Source of the DNA: Brasenia schreberi | Lineage: Eukaryota; Streptophyta; Magnoliopsida; Nymphaeales; Cabombaceae | Direction: 5' to 3' | Assembly: GCA_036023115.1 (NCBI GenBank) | Contig: JAYKKT010000089.1 | Coordinates: forward strand, 21,385,001-21,449,000 | Length of the DNA stretch: 64,000 bases | Shown: one piece after another, positions 1 to 11,036 of the stretch | How the letters are laid out: each line of letters opens with the position of its first letter | Position numbering within the stretch: position 1 is the first letter of the stretch | Program-made: the position numbers and the translations under genes | Notes under the pieces: model-generated | The model's database searches: none | What the model saw: the letters and a program-made list of their open reading frames with translations, nothing else | Told to the model about the DNA's origin: nothing

Positions 1-302
1 TTCTACAATTTTCGAAAATGGATTTTTGTACATGGCCAAAGGCTTAAAAACAAATTTCTTTTTGGAATTTTCAGTTTTCCAAATGTTTTTGAGTTTTGGT
101 GGGTTTTCAATTTTTTTGGTTTTTTGGCAATATCCAATTTTTTTGGTTTTTTCAAGAGTAGGGATCTTCCATTGAACCTACAAAGAAAATATTCATGAAT
201 CAGACTCTAATCAGATAGGTCTAAGACATGGGTTTCGGTTTTAGAGGTTCTATAGGGCACCCTTGACCCATATGGTCTTAGGTGGCGGTTCTGGGGGTAT
301 GG
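1..302 (-). mobile_element. A2 internal region, downstream part (minus-strand A-family element)
   Basis: This stretch is the reverse complement of A1 sequence at about 15930-16250: the end of the A-family ORF (Pro-rich PPEPPP tail), then the polypyrimidine/AG motif, then Lys-rich sequence. It is cut from the rest of A2 (resuming at 4373) by the G1 insertion. The intact A1 copy at about 15890-15925 shows the uninterrupted site. No gene of its own is visible. The element runs past the left edge of the window. Confidence 0.85.
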
Positions 303-1649
303 GAGGGTGTAGACGTGATTTTATTTCAAATCATTTGGGATTTGAAATCAAACCCTCGAACTACATCGGGTTGCGCGAGCGTGCCAGTTAGTTTACCAAA
401 ACTAACAAATTATGTTTTTCTGACTTCTTAGAACGATTGTGGACAAGTGAGATCTTTTCGACTTAGGCCTTCTTGAACCGGCGCTCAAGGGTCAGCCTAG
501 ACGCTTGAAACTTGTTTGAATCCGTTAATTCGAGAAAGGAAAAACCAGATTTTCCAAAGTTTCAGATTTGTGTTTAAGTTCTTGATTTCTGAAAAATTTC
601 AGATTCTTAGATTTGCAGAACCTGTTCAGTTTCAGAGGCCTGTTCTCTGAATTTTTAAAAATATTTCTATTTCTTGAAAAATTCTAAAACTTTTACAGAA
701 TAGAGACACGTATGTGTAGAATCAGAATATATTTTTATTTTATAATTTAGTTCTTTATTTTCTGAGAATTAAATACAGAATCAGAAACTGTTATAAAATT
801 CAGAACAGTCCTGTTTCTGTGGATCAGAAGCTCAGAAAAACAGCAATATATCAGTGCTTAGTCATCCAATTTCGATGAAATTTGTTGTGTTAGAAAGATA
901 CGGATGTTAGGTTTTCAAAGAATCAAATTTCATCCAATTTCACTCAGTGGTTGCAGAGATATGGGCAAAAGAACAAAGGTATGTTACTAAACGTTCTGTT
1001 TCTGTAAAATGCAATCTGGATTTTGTATAAACTTCACGGATATAATTGGCTAGGCAACAGTTCATAACAATTCCTCAAAATTTTATCTAAGAACTTATGA
1101 TATGTCTAGATTATTCATGCAAAATTTCGAAGCAATTAGCTTATCCGTTTGTCTATAAAAATTTCGTGATCAGACGCGTGTGCACAAATAGTTTCAGAAA
1201 CTAGTTTTACAGAAAATTTCAAAAGGTTCCTAACGTGATTCTAGAACGAAGTTCAACCTGTATTAGTCCTAATAAATCATGGAAATCATCTAAACATGGA
1301 TTTTAATTTCGTTCATGAAGGAATCATGCATGTTTGTATCGATATAAATGAAGAACATGGGCTCAAAGCCTTGATTCATGTACAAATTTCCAGAATCTGT
1401 GCTTTTTCAGATTCTCAGGAATTAAAACCAATTTGTGCAAGAATTCCAACCTGTGTGAGTGAGAGGGGACGTAGGAGCACTTCGCCGGACGATCGTCGGA
1501 CGTCGGAACCAGGCCGGACTTCCTTCTTCTCCTTCTTCTCTTCCTTTCTCTCTCTCTCTCTCTCTATTTCTCTGAATTTTCGGACTGAATGTTCCTGTGT
1601 GCCGGTTTTTTCGTTTGCAGCCTCCTTCAGGCTCCTTTTATAGGCCAAA

Positions 1650-2247
1650 AGATGCCGCTTAGGTGTAACATTGGGCAAGGCAAGTTTCCTTGCTGAATTT
1701 AACGAAAAAGGCATGTTATTGCTGTAAAAAATCAGAACTTGGAAAGTTTTGCTGGGGCTGCCATGAGGACCATGTTGATTTGGAAAGTTAAGGAACTGCT
1801 AAACTCTGCAGTTCACATTGAATTTGGAAAGGAGCTACTCATTAGCTGTGGGATATGTTGCCTTACATTTTCCTCCTCTTTCTTGTTGTTGAATTAGTTC
1901 AGAATTTGAAAGGCAAGTCTTCTTACTTAATCTTGCTGAATGCAGCAAGCCTTGGTATGGTAAGCTGCCAAATGCGACTGAAATCGGCTGCACTTGGTTC
2001 CCTTTGTTGCTGAATTAGGCCAGGACTTAGAGGATTGTGCTGCCATGGAGTCACAGGACGCTTGCCTTGCGGAATTCAAATCATACAAACTAAGAAGAGC
2101 TTGTTCTGAGCAAATTCGAATCAAACAGCTCGAGTATTTCTCCCTGCCATCCACAGTCGCCTCCAAAGCTGCCTTGTGAGTTCCTGAAACCACCGTTGGT
2201 ACTGCGATTCAGTCATATCCAACTCCGCCTTCAGCTCTTCTCTATTT
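1650..2247. other. Non-shared G1 cassette upstream of the PPR fragment
   Basis: It has no counterpart in G2. Short degenerate repeats around CTTGCTGAATT and TGGAAAG occur at about 1685, 1750, 1890 and 1935. A short + strand open frame (1994-2179) has no recognised domain. It is probably captured or shuffled host sequence, origin unknown. Confidence 0.4.
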
Positions 2248-3011
2248 GTGGGTTGGTATAGTCTTCAATGTCAATGGCGTCTGGCAACACTGGTGGCTCT
2301 TGGAATTGGTAAACAGATACATTCACTCACAATCAAGATTGGGTGCCACTCTAACTCCTTTGTTGGAAATGGTCTGATCACAATGTATGCAAAGTGCAGG
2401 AACATTGAAGTTGTCTCTCGGCTATTCAACGAGATGGCTGTGAGAGACACGGTATCCTGGAACTCGATGATAGCCGGATTCTCTATGAACCACATGATTC
2501 AGGGAACTATATCTTGTTATCCAACATTTATGCCTCCTTAGGCATATAGGATGAGGTACGAGAAATAAGAAAGTTGATGAAAGTCAGAGGAGTAACAAAA
2601 GAACCAGGGTACAGCTGGATGCAGATCAAGGATAAGGTGCATGCTTTTCTAACAGGAGATGAAAGGCACGAACAGACTAAAGAGATACACTTGAAGTTAA
2701 AGGACTTGTGTGAGCAATTGAAAGCAGTTGGTTATGTGCTGGATACAAATTTTGTTCTCCATGATGTGGAAGAAGAGCAGAAGGAGAACGCACTTTTATA
2801 CCACAGTGAGAAATTAGCACTCGCATATGGTCTGTTAAGCATACCTGATGGCACACCAATCCAAATAATGAAGAACCTTCGTGTTTGTGGTGATTGTCAT
2901 ACATTCATCAAGTTAGCAACAAAAATCACAAACAGGGAAATCATTGTGAGGGATGGAAATCAGTTTCAACATTTTGAAGACAATTTGTGTTCCTGTAAGG
3001 ATTACTGGTGA
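2248..3011 (+). pseudogene. Captured PPR protein fragment, PLS-class with E/E+ and DYW domains
   Basis: The encoded family consists of organellar RNA-editing factors; the DYW domain is the cytidine deaminase. Here 2248-2500 reads as PPR repeats (motifs GKQIHS, NGLITMYAKC, DTVSWNSMIAGFS). The E domain starts in another frame near 2505, so an internal segment of the gene is missing at about 2500. A TAG replaces an expected Trp codon around 2541. From 2574 the frame is open to a natural C-terminus: the PGYSW box, the zinc motif HSEKLA, CGDCH, CSC and a terminal DYW followed by TGA. The deaminase signature residues are therefore present although the protein as a whole is dead. It lies antisense to the transcription direction of the G1 LTR. 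The 3012-3500 flank looks like the former 3' UTR but cannot be proven. Confidence 0.85.
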
Positions 3012-4377
3012 TGCTTATTGCAAACTCTGGTGCCACTGGACGTTTTTCCTGTGTAAGGCATTTTGCTGGAAATGAGCTAAGTGGTTTTTCTAGCTTTTAA
3101 GCCATTGTAGAGCCGGAGTGAGTGTTGAAGAAGACGGTTCATACTGTGAAGGGTATTCTCAGTATATTTAAGTTTCAGGAACAATAGTTGGTGAATTCCC
3201 ATCAGTGCTACCATCAACAGGTATACTGGAGCCATTATCAACATCTCGAACAGCAAACAAGTATTCCATCAGTTCACATGATGGTTGACACGAGGGATTC
3301 CATATGCTTCTTCAGAGACACGATGTTTCACCCTTTCTACTTCAGCTATACAGTTTGATCCTGATGACAGCTTAGCATTTTAAACAACAAAAATTTGATT
3401 CATCTGCAGCACAGCAGAACTTCGCAATTCATTCTGATGAGAACAATTTTGTTATGTCAAGACTAACTCAGGAGTTTAACTTGAGGGAACTGAACACATA
3501 ACATAAACAAAACGCTATAAATAACCACTTCTAAGGAACTGATGGTTCCACATGATGATCCCAATTGAATCTCCTAATACCAAACGTATAAGAGTATTCA
3601 AACAGTCCACTGTTATTTGCACATTTGCAGTGAAAGTGGTTATGTTACATGTTACGTGCCTACCTATTATGAAAGTGTTAAGTAACCCATGTTACGTTTT
3701 TGAAAACCAACCATCATGCTCGCTAGATTTCCCTCATGAGTGTTAAAAACATTAACATTGTTCTTAACATAAAAGTAACATAACAGTAACATATGACAAT
3801 GCAAAACTGATGCATATCAATACACTAATTACCTTGACACCCAAGCATAACATGAACATGTTACGAAAGGTGTTCGATACCAAACCTTGCTTTTCGGAAG
3901 CTATCGTTCTTGCTTCCATCTTTTCTTTCCTTTGATAACATCAACTTTTCCCTCGAGCAACTGATTTCTTTCCGAATATGAACTTTTCTTTTTGGGAAGC
4001 TCACTTTCCCTTTTTGATGCCCGCTCTCCTTTTTGGGCACCCACCTACCTTTTCAGGTGTCAAATTGTCTTATACATGCCTGTTTCTTTTCAAACGACAA
4101 AATTTAAAACAAATTTATCAATAGAAAACTTTTAAAGAAACGAAATCCTGCTTTTTCCATGCCGGGGGCAAAATTGTCATTTTCATCCAATCTTGTCAAA
4201 ATTCAAAATTTTCAGAAAGGAAACTATTCTTTCATCATTTTAAAGCTTCCATAAAATTTTGGTACCGAAACAACTCGTTTAGTGCCTTTTTCCTTCGAAA
4301 ACCCAAAATTACCAAAAATAGCTACTTTCCCAAAAAGGTAAGAATTTTAAAAGAAAATTTTGGGTGTTTACAGAGGG

Positions 4378-5883
4378 TTGTAGCCCAATCCATACTTTTG
4401 TCGATTGGCCTGAGGTAGGACAGGTTCGAGCCTACCTTGGTTTTGGGTTCCCAGGCCCTGGTAGGGTTTATATCCCATATTTAGAATCATGTTCCAAGAC
4501 TTCTTGTTTTTTGAAAAGTTTTTGTATAAATCATGGCCTTGGAACATGGAATCGTCCATGTCAGGGATATATACCCTTTTGGATTTTGGGATTTTGGATT
4601 CTGGGGCGATGGAAGACTTGGGCTTCCATACAACCCTGGTTTGGGAGGTTTGTTTCTCAAAGTAAACCGTGCTTGGTCCTTTGAGAAGTTTTGGATATTT
4701 CGGGATGTTTTTGTCTTCAAGGGAAACCGTGCTTGGTCCCTCGATAGACTTTGGATATTTTGGGGTGTTGGAAGACTTGTGCTTCCATACAACCCTGAAT
4801 TGGGAGATTTTGTCCTCAAGGAAAGCCATGCTTGGTTCCTTGAGGAACTTTGGATATTGCAGGGTGATGGAAGGCTTGAGCTTCCATACAACCTGTTTTT
4901 GGGAGAATTTTTCTTCAAGGGAATACAAGCTTGCTCCCTCGAAGTTTTTGACTTGCTCCCTAGGTTCAACTCGTGGTGCCCCTAGGGATGAATTTTTTTG
5001 TTTCAGAGTCCTAATCTTGGTTCCAGGGTACAAGACTAGGCTTGAAGAAGTAGGTTTTTCTATGGTAGGGTTATGAGCTCCTAAGATGTCGATGCATGCA
5101 TTAGGGGTCTCCATGTCTACCAGTTTTTGAGTTTCTTTTTGCTTTTGCTTTTGAAATTCTTTTGGCTGGCGCGAGATATTTGGAGCACCTTGAAAATTCT
5201 CTAACTTAGGCACATTTCGTGGGTTTGTGTGTGCAGAGGGGTTATCCAATGCATCTGATGACCCTATATGAAGAAGAGAATTTTGAGGAGGATAGGTTTC
5301 AGGCATACCTCTTTGTTGCTTGTCTACCTTTTCATGGTGAGAGCAGGCCGTTTTCCCGGGTAACTCTGTTTTGAGCCCCCGGGGTTTCACGAGGCATTCC
5401 TTTTCGAAACCTACCTGTTTTTCACTTTCGTTTCTTTGTGGGGTGTGGGTTTTATGTCCCGCTGTGTGTGTGCCTAGACTTAGGAATTTCACTTGAATTT
5501 TTCGAAATTTCAAAGTTTTGTTTTTCAATTTTTTTGTCTTTTTGCAAATTTTCAAGATTTTTTTGATTTTTTGAAACAAAAACAACTTTTTTTGAATTTT
5601 CTTTGGAATTTTTCAATTTTGGATTTGTGGGAGTGGAAGTCTCGCCCTTTTCTAGGGTTTGGCCTTTTACCTTAATTCCTTCGTCGATTTTGAAATTGGT
5701 TTTTTTTTCATAATTTTTGTGCTTCCGAGAAGAGCTGCTACGGGATTTATGGGTTTTAAGCTCCTCGCTTAAAACTTCCATTCTTTTGAAAATCGTCCGT
5801 ATATCAGCTAGCGCTTCTCGTTCTTTGGCTGTTTTGAAAACCTCTTTTGATTTACTCGATGAGGATTTTGGTTTCTGCTCCAT
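4378..5883 (-). pseudogene. A2 ORF: Lys/Ser/Pro-rich A-family protein
   Basis: Same protein as the A1 ORF. It begins at an ATG at 5883 (MEQKPKSSSS), has a coiled-coil-like charged N-terminus, a Lys/Asn-rich middle and, near its C-terminus, a run of imperfect repeats of roughly 35 residues (core EPSMAFLEDK...VVWK). It ends in a G-patch-like linker (MGYKPYQGLG) that in the autonomous B and C elements lies between protease and RT. A 2 bp deletion near 5460, relative to A1, breaks the frame after RHTH. The last codons run into the G1 target duplication. It carries a single copy of the N-terminal block that is duplicated in A1. It has no recognisable gag core, protease or RT. Function unknown. Confidence 0.7.
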
Positions 5884-5984
5884 TTTCTGCAACTTTTCTA
5901 AGTATGCACAATTTTTAGAAAACACCTTTTTTTTTCAAAAATTTTGAGTGTAACTTGTTTTTTTGAAATCAATTTAAGTCCCGA

Positions 5985-6002
5985 GTCCCACTGGGCGTGC
6001 CA
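5985..6002 (-). promoter_or_regulatory. Putative primer binding site of A2
   Basis: Read on minus, TGGCACGCCCAGTGGGAC lies 4 bp inside the LTR edge at 6007. It starts with TGG as expected for pairing to a tRNA CCA end. Two differences separate it from the A1 and B1 versions. I cannot assign the tRNA with confidence. Confidence 0.6.
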
Positions 6003-6006
6003 AATC

Positions 6007-6067
6007 TGTAGACACGGAAAATCTTTGACTCCGGGTTTCTTAGGCCTGGAGTGAATCTTTTCGCAAT
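6007..6067 (-). mobile_element. A2 5' LTR, terminal 61 bp
   Basis: Starts TGTAGACACGG (the LTR end read in reverse). The remainder continues at 50827 after the B1 insertion, with 6068-6072 CTACG repeated at 50822-50826. Confidence 0.85.
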
Positions 6068-6072
6068 CTACG

Positions 6073-7959
6073 TGTAAACACCCCGAAATCCCACGAATTC
6101 CTCAAACCAACCTGGTTCTATAAAAGCAGCCCCAAAGGGTATTTTGAGTCTGGAAACCCACGAGCCTTCCAGACAACCCTGTACATATGTTTTGAACTTT
6201 ATATGTTTTAAATATGTGTAATACAGCTTTGAAAACTTTAAAATATGTTTTGAAACCCCACAAAGCAAGCTTGGCCTGATCAAGACAAGACCAGAAGAGC
6301 TAAAGATAGCCCGGAATCGGAGCACAAGTCGAGCCCGGCACAACAACTCTCGTATTGAATCCACCTCTAGGATCTCGAATGTCCAAGACCCTGTTATCAT
6401 CAAACATCACTTGAAATCATCTCCGGAAGGTGAAAACAGAAGCGGATGATCATGTTGGCGAAGACCCAATGCAGACGAAGTACTGATGCTGTCAGACCCC
6501 GCACAAACTGTTCGTTTCAAACACAGCCTGAAGGAGTCAGAATTCAGTTTGGATTGGATCTAGACCATATATATCCAGATCCCAATCCAAACCCATGTGT
6601 GGATTTGGATTTGGATTTGGATTTGGATCCAGAGATCCAATCCAATATCCACATCCATGGCCCACATCACCTTCTCATAAATGGAGGTGGGGCCCACTTG
6701 AAATTCATGTGGGATTATGGGCATGAGAGAGAGTGGGGGAGGATAAGATTAGGGAGTGATTGTAATTAAGCTTGACTTGTGTGTCAAGTTTGGGGTTAAT
6801 CATGTGGGTTAGCCTAATTAGCATGGGTTTAAGCTTGTATTAGCCAAAACCTAACCTAGGGCTGCACCAACATGATGCAACAAGGTCTATGGGTTATGCA
6901 AAGGGAGCTCCCTAACCCAATCCTAATCAAAAACCCCTAATCCTAGCCTTTTACCCTAATCCTGGCCTAAACCTAGCCTAATCACCTAACCCACTTCCCT
7001 AATCCTAGCCTAATCCCAACCTAATCACCTAACCCACTTCCCTAATCCCGACCTAAACCTAGCTTAATTTTCCTAAACCTAACCTAATCCTAGCCTAATC
7101 ACCTAACCCACCTCACTAAACCTCACCCCAAAACCAACCCACCTAGCTAAACCCTAAACCCCTAAACCACCCCACCTAAACCTAGCACACTATCTACCTA
7201 AAACCCCTTGTATTAAAATATCTGGCCCCTCCCCAAAACCAGCCCACCTTATCACCACACCACCACCACCTAAACCACCTTACCACCTCCTTAAAACCAG
7301 CCCCAACCGCCATCTCCAACCCTATATAAACCCCCCCCCTAGTGGGCGGGTTTTTCATCTCTTCTAGCCCACCTTGGCTGAGCCGACCTTGGCCAACCTC
7401 CCAACTGAGCCTTCCACCTGCACCACCGCTACCCACCACCAAGCTCCTCCTACACCACCACTTCCATCTGGCCAGCTCCCCGTCGCCACCACCTCCCGCC
7501 TGAATCCTGCGCATCCAAGTCACCTGGCTGCCCTTCTTCCATCTGCCAACTCCTTCCCCTTTCGGTTAGTACCCTATACTTAGCTCCACCTCCTCTCCAC
7601 TCCCCCTCCACTCTCGACCACCCATACAGCCACCACGTCATCCCATCACAACCACCAGCCATCCTCACCCATTCGACCAAACCTCCACCTTACATCACCC
7701 GCCTTGAACCACTTCCCCTAGTAACACCCAGCCACCCCACTTGGTTCCCTAGGACCTGCCCATACCCCTTTTCACCAGCCCTTAGCTCTACCTTACACCA
7801 CACCCTAGCTAGCTCCCTTCCCATCCATAATATCCCTAGCCACCCTAGCAGCTGGCCACCACCAAGCTCCCCTTAGTCGGCCACTCCAACCGTCGTACCA
7901 AACCCACTCGGCCAGCAATACACTCCCTTAGGCTCCCACTTAGCGCCACCTTTCCTAAC
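6073..7959 (+). mobile_element. B1 5' LTR, left part (U3 to leader)
   Basis: Contents in order: the conserved start; a GGATTT/ATCCAA repeat patch (about 6590-6650); about 300 bp of degenerate CCTAA-rich repeats (6900-7190) with a telobox AAACCCTAAA at 7149-7158; a TATA box at 7323-7330 followed by a C run; and a Pro/Thr-biased C-rich leader. A1 is inserted after 7959. Open frames here are composition artefacts of C-rich DNA, not genes. Confidence 0.85.
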
Positions 7960-8824
7960 TGTAAACACCCCAAATTTTCCAAAAAATCAAAAACTCTTAA
8001 AAACACAAAAAGCTCGTTTGAGCCAAAAACGACAACCTGTTTTAAAATGTGAAAACAAGTACAAAAGGCAAAAGAAAAGCCCAAGCAAGAAGAGGATTCG
8101 AGTCTGGAGTCTCAAAAGCCACCCCCTATTCAAAAACGGAAGAAAAAAGAGCCCGTTTGGAGAAAAGCCCGACAGAAGGGTAAAAATGTAATTTGGGTTA
8201 AAGAAAAAAGCACAAAGTAGATCCAAAATGCAGAAAGAAGCCCAGTACCTGAGGAAGTCGACAGAAGTCTGAGACACGTCCTGTCAGAATGAAAAACGGA
8301 ATCCGTGCGGCAATCTGAGTTCGATATCAACAGGAACCGGCCAAAAACCAAAACGGCGGACCGAAACAAACGCTAAAAAAGTCCTCAAAAGTAGAACACC
8401 GGTTGGAACAAAGACTTGGGGAAGACTCAGGCCAGAGTTGGGCGTCTGATGAATCAAAGCCCGCTCGAAACCGACGGTGAAAAGCACCAGAAAGGACCAG
8501 AAAACCAAGGAGCAAAAGAAAAGTCTGGATTGGGTCTGGACCCAAAAATATCCAGATCCAAATCCAAATTGTGTTTGGATTGGATATGGATCTCAAAAAT
8601 CCAAGATTCGAGATCCAAACCCAAATAAATATTTGGATTGGATCTAGATCTTAAAATATCCGAGATCCGCGATCCAGATCCACATAGGGTTTGGATTGGA
8701 TCCGGATATCCAGACCAAAATCCAAGACCCAAGATCCATATCCAAGTTGAAAGTCTATAAAAGGACGTGAGGGGCTGGCTTGAAGAGGGCTGCAAAAAAG
8801 AAATCTCACGCCACTTTGCTTGGG

Positions 8825-8827
<3 letters not shown>

Positions 8828-8875
<48 letters not shown>
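8828..8875. repeat. (GA)n microsatellite in the A1 5' LTR leader
   Basis: About 24 GA units just downstream of the TATA box. The 3' LTR has a shorter version at 20032-20065. Several open frames crossing it (Ser/Leu or Arg/Glu runs) are artefacts. Confidence 0.95.
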
Positions 8876-8878
<3 letters not shown>

Positions 8879-10134
8879 GAAAAAAGTCAACAAAGGGGGC
8901 TAGTTTCCCCCTTTGTTCTTGCAAGTTGTGGGCTGGTTTTGTAAGCTAGGAAGCCACCATTTCACGCCAAAGAAGCTTGCTGCAGCTCATGTGGATCCGG
9001 CAGCCATGGATGGCCCACTTGGTGTGAAGAGAAGGTGCGTGGAGATCACCCAAACCGTGGCCAAGGTGAGTCCCTAGAACCCATCAAAGCCATTCTATCC
9101 TTTGCCCCTCTAAAACCACCTAACTATCTTGAGAAAACCCAACAAGGTTCGACCAAACACATGCTGGCCGAATTTTGCAAAACTACCTAGACTCTACCCA
9201 AAAACCGTCCCACCCAAACCCATACCAAGCTCGGCCAATAGCTGGCCGAGCTCACCCTAGGTCGGTCCTAGTGAGTCCCTGTAGACACCCAAAATTTTCT
9301 TTTAAAATTCTTACCTTTTTAGGAAAGTGGCTATTTTTAGAAATTTTGGGGTTTTTGAATGAAAAAGGCACTAAACGAGTTTGTTTTGGTACCAAAATTT
9401 TATGAAAGCTTTAAAATGATGAAAGAATGCTTTCTGTTCTGAAATTTTTGAGTTTTGACAAAATTTGGAAAATGACGATTTTACCCTTAGTACTGGAAAA
9501 GCAGGATTTCGTTTCCTTAAAAGATTTATTATGAAAAGTATGTTGAAAGCTTGCCTCTTCAAAAGAAAAAGCCATTGAAAAGACAAGTTGACACCTAAAA
9601 AAGAAGGTGGACGCCCAAAAAGGGAAAACGGGCATCAAAAAGGGAAAGTGAGCTTCCTAGAAAGAAAAGCTCACATTTGGAAAGAAATCAATTTCTAGAG
9701 GATAAGGTCGGTATTATCAAAAGAAAGGAAAGGTGGAAGCAAGAACGAAAGCCTCCGAAAACGAAGGTTTGGTATCAAACGCCTTTCGTAACGTGTCTAC
9801 GTTATGTTTGGGTATCGAGGTAATTAGTATTGATATACATCAATTTGCATCGTCATGCTATTGATATGTTATGATAAGAGCAATTTTAATATCCCAACAC
9901 TCGTGGAAAGGATTGAATGAGCATGATAGTTGATTTTCAAAAACGTAACATGGGCTTAATAGAACACGTTCATAGTAGAAAGGCATGTAACATGTATTTG
10001 CTTAACCACTTTCACAGCAAGTATGCAGGTGGAAATTCATAATGCTCATGGTAGAGAACATGGAAGATGCAGGATATTCTGAAAGTTGCTGATGTTGTTG
10101 CTGAATCACAGATTTACCTGACAAAGAATGGGGA

Positions 10135-10461
10135 ATGTCACAAAATGCCAATATTGTGGAAAATGCTGAACTTTCTGAAACAGGACAAGGAGTTGCAGAT
10201 GTGCAGTTTGGTGACTATGGTTTCTCAGGCAAGTTGCTAAGGACATGGTTCAAGAGTGTTGGTCAGAGGCAACTTGTGTCATTAGGCAGAGCTTTGTTAA
10301 AGCAAGCTAGAATGTTAGTGCTTGACGAGGCAACAACATCTGTCGATTCATTGACTGAACCTCTTATCTCAGGAAATAAGCTTCCACTGCAAAGAAGGTT
10401 TGATGATCACAACGCATCCAGATATGAAGAAGCCAAGCGTGATTCTTTAGCTAATAGATAA
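10135..10461 (+). pseudogene. Captured ABC transporter fragment, second nucleotide-binding domain of ABCC/MRP type
   Basis: The recognisable core is about 40 residues at 10255-10380: the SVGQRQL signature region, [23 protein letters not shown] with Walker B (LVLDE) and D-loop, then LTEPLI. ABCC proteins are full-size vacuolar or plasma-membrane transporters of conjugates; Walker A and all membrane segments are absent here. Upstream residues (KLLRTWFK) still resemble the family; downstream of LIS the frame diverges into unrelated sequence and stops. It is in sense orientation relative to the G2 LTR. This is a fragment with no independent function expected. Confidence 0.8.
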
Positions 10462-10469
10462 CAGCCAAA

Positions 10470-11036
10470 GTCCTTCACAGAAATCTGGAATATCAGCAGC
10501 AAGCAACTGCACTAGATGATTCGTCTGCTTCCTATAGCAATAGAGCCGCTCCATTTGGACACAGCAAACGAAATTTATGCCCATCAGGGTGAAGAGGGAG
10601 ATCTTTCAGAAAGAAATCGTGGGAGTTGAATTGACGCTTTGTGAACTTCCAGCAAACATCCTTCCCTCAACTACCTCAACAATCGACAACAAACCTTCAA
10701 CCGATTCTTAGCTGTAGCCTTTAACAAATACTAGTTGTAGCATATCTGCAACAAATGGATAAAAGCTCTGAAGATCGCGATAAGACCAAACATAGATGAC
10801 GATTATAGATCATGTTCTCAAGTTACAGATAACGTAATAACTCAGATTACAGGACGTATTCAGCAACTTAAAAGGAATCAAATACAGAGGATATCGAATC
10901 AGGTAGTGATCAAAGATTACCTAATAAAGATAAAATCAAATCCTGGGCAGATGACGTTCCAACCAATTCAGATGAGATCTTATCAAAACAATCAAGATCA
11001 AGCTAATCCAAATCCCAACAAACATGTATTCGTGAG
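10470..11036. other. Non-shared G2 cassette between the ABCC fragment and the TATA box
   Basis: AT-rich sequence with no counterpart in G1 and no recognised domain. Together with the ABCC fragment it forms the copy-specific part of the G2 U3 region. It could be intron or UTR of the captured gene or an independent scrap. Confidence 0.4.

Larger units (their letters stand above)
308..4372 (-). mobile_element. G1: G-family LTR unit carrying a PPR gene fragment
   Basis: It begins TGTAGAC and ends GTTTACA, flanked on both sides by GAGGG (303-307 and 4373-4377). It is oriented on the minus strand: a TATA box (CCTATAAAAGG, read on minus) lies at 1634-1644, followed by a CT/AG-rich leader and a roughly 1.3 kb U5 ending at 308. 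About 0.7 kb at the 3' side (about 3630-4372) and 1.3 kb at the 5' side (308 to about 1650) match G2 in inverse orientation. The about 2 kb between (1650-3625) has no counterpart in G2 and contains the PPR fragment. With no second terminal repeat inside, it is best read as a solo LTR or a single-LTR-like non-autonomous unit. Confidence 0.8.

Noticed and set aside
308..4372. G1/G2 as Pack-MULE-type transposons because they carry gene fragments
   Set aside because: Ends are TG..CA with only about 7 bp of inverted similarity, TSDs are 5 bp rather than about 9, and a TATA box plus the U5 module identify them as LTRs.
4364..5076. Plus-strand open frames over 4364-5076 and minus-strand ones over 15205-15929
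   Set aside because: Complementary-strand shadows of the A-family ORF repeats.
6900..7190. Interstitial telomere tract
   Set aside because: Units are degenerate CCTAAYC-type words, and the block sits at a fixed place in every B/C LTR, so it is part of the LTR.
8454..8924. Open frames rich in Ser/Leu or Arg/Glu across the GA runs, also near 1415-1714, 11056-11358 and 19631-20154
   Set aside because: They translate microsatellites and GGAT repeats and differ in frame between LTR copies.
10481..11036. A functional host gene around the ABCC fragment
   Set aside because: Only about 40 residues match, the frame leaves the family right after, and the fragment is enclosed by a TSD-flanked LTR unit.
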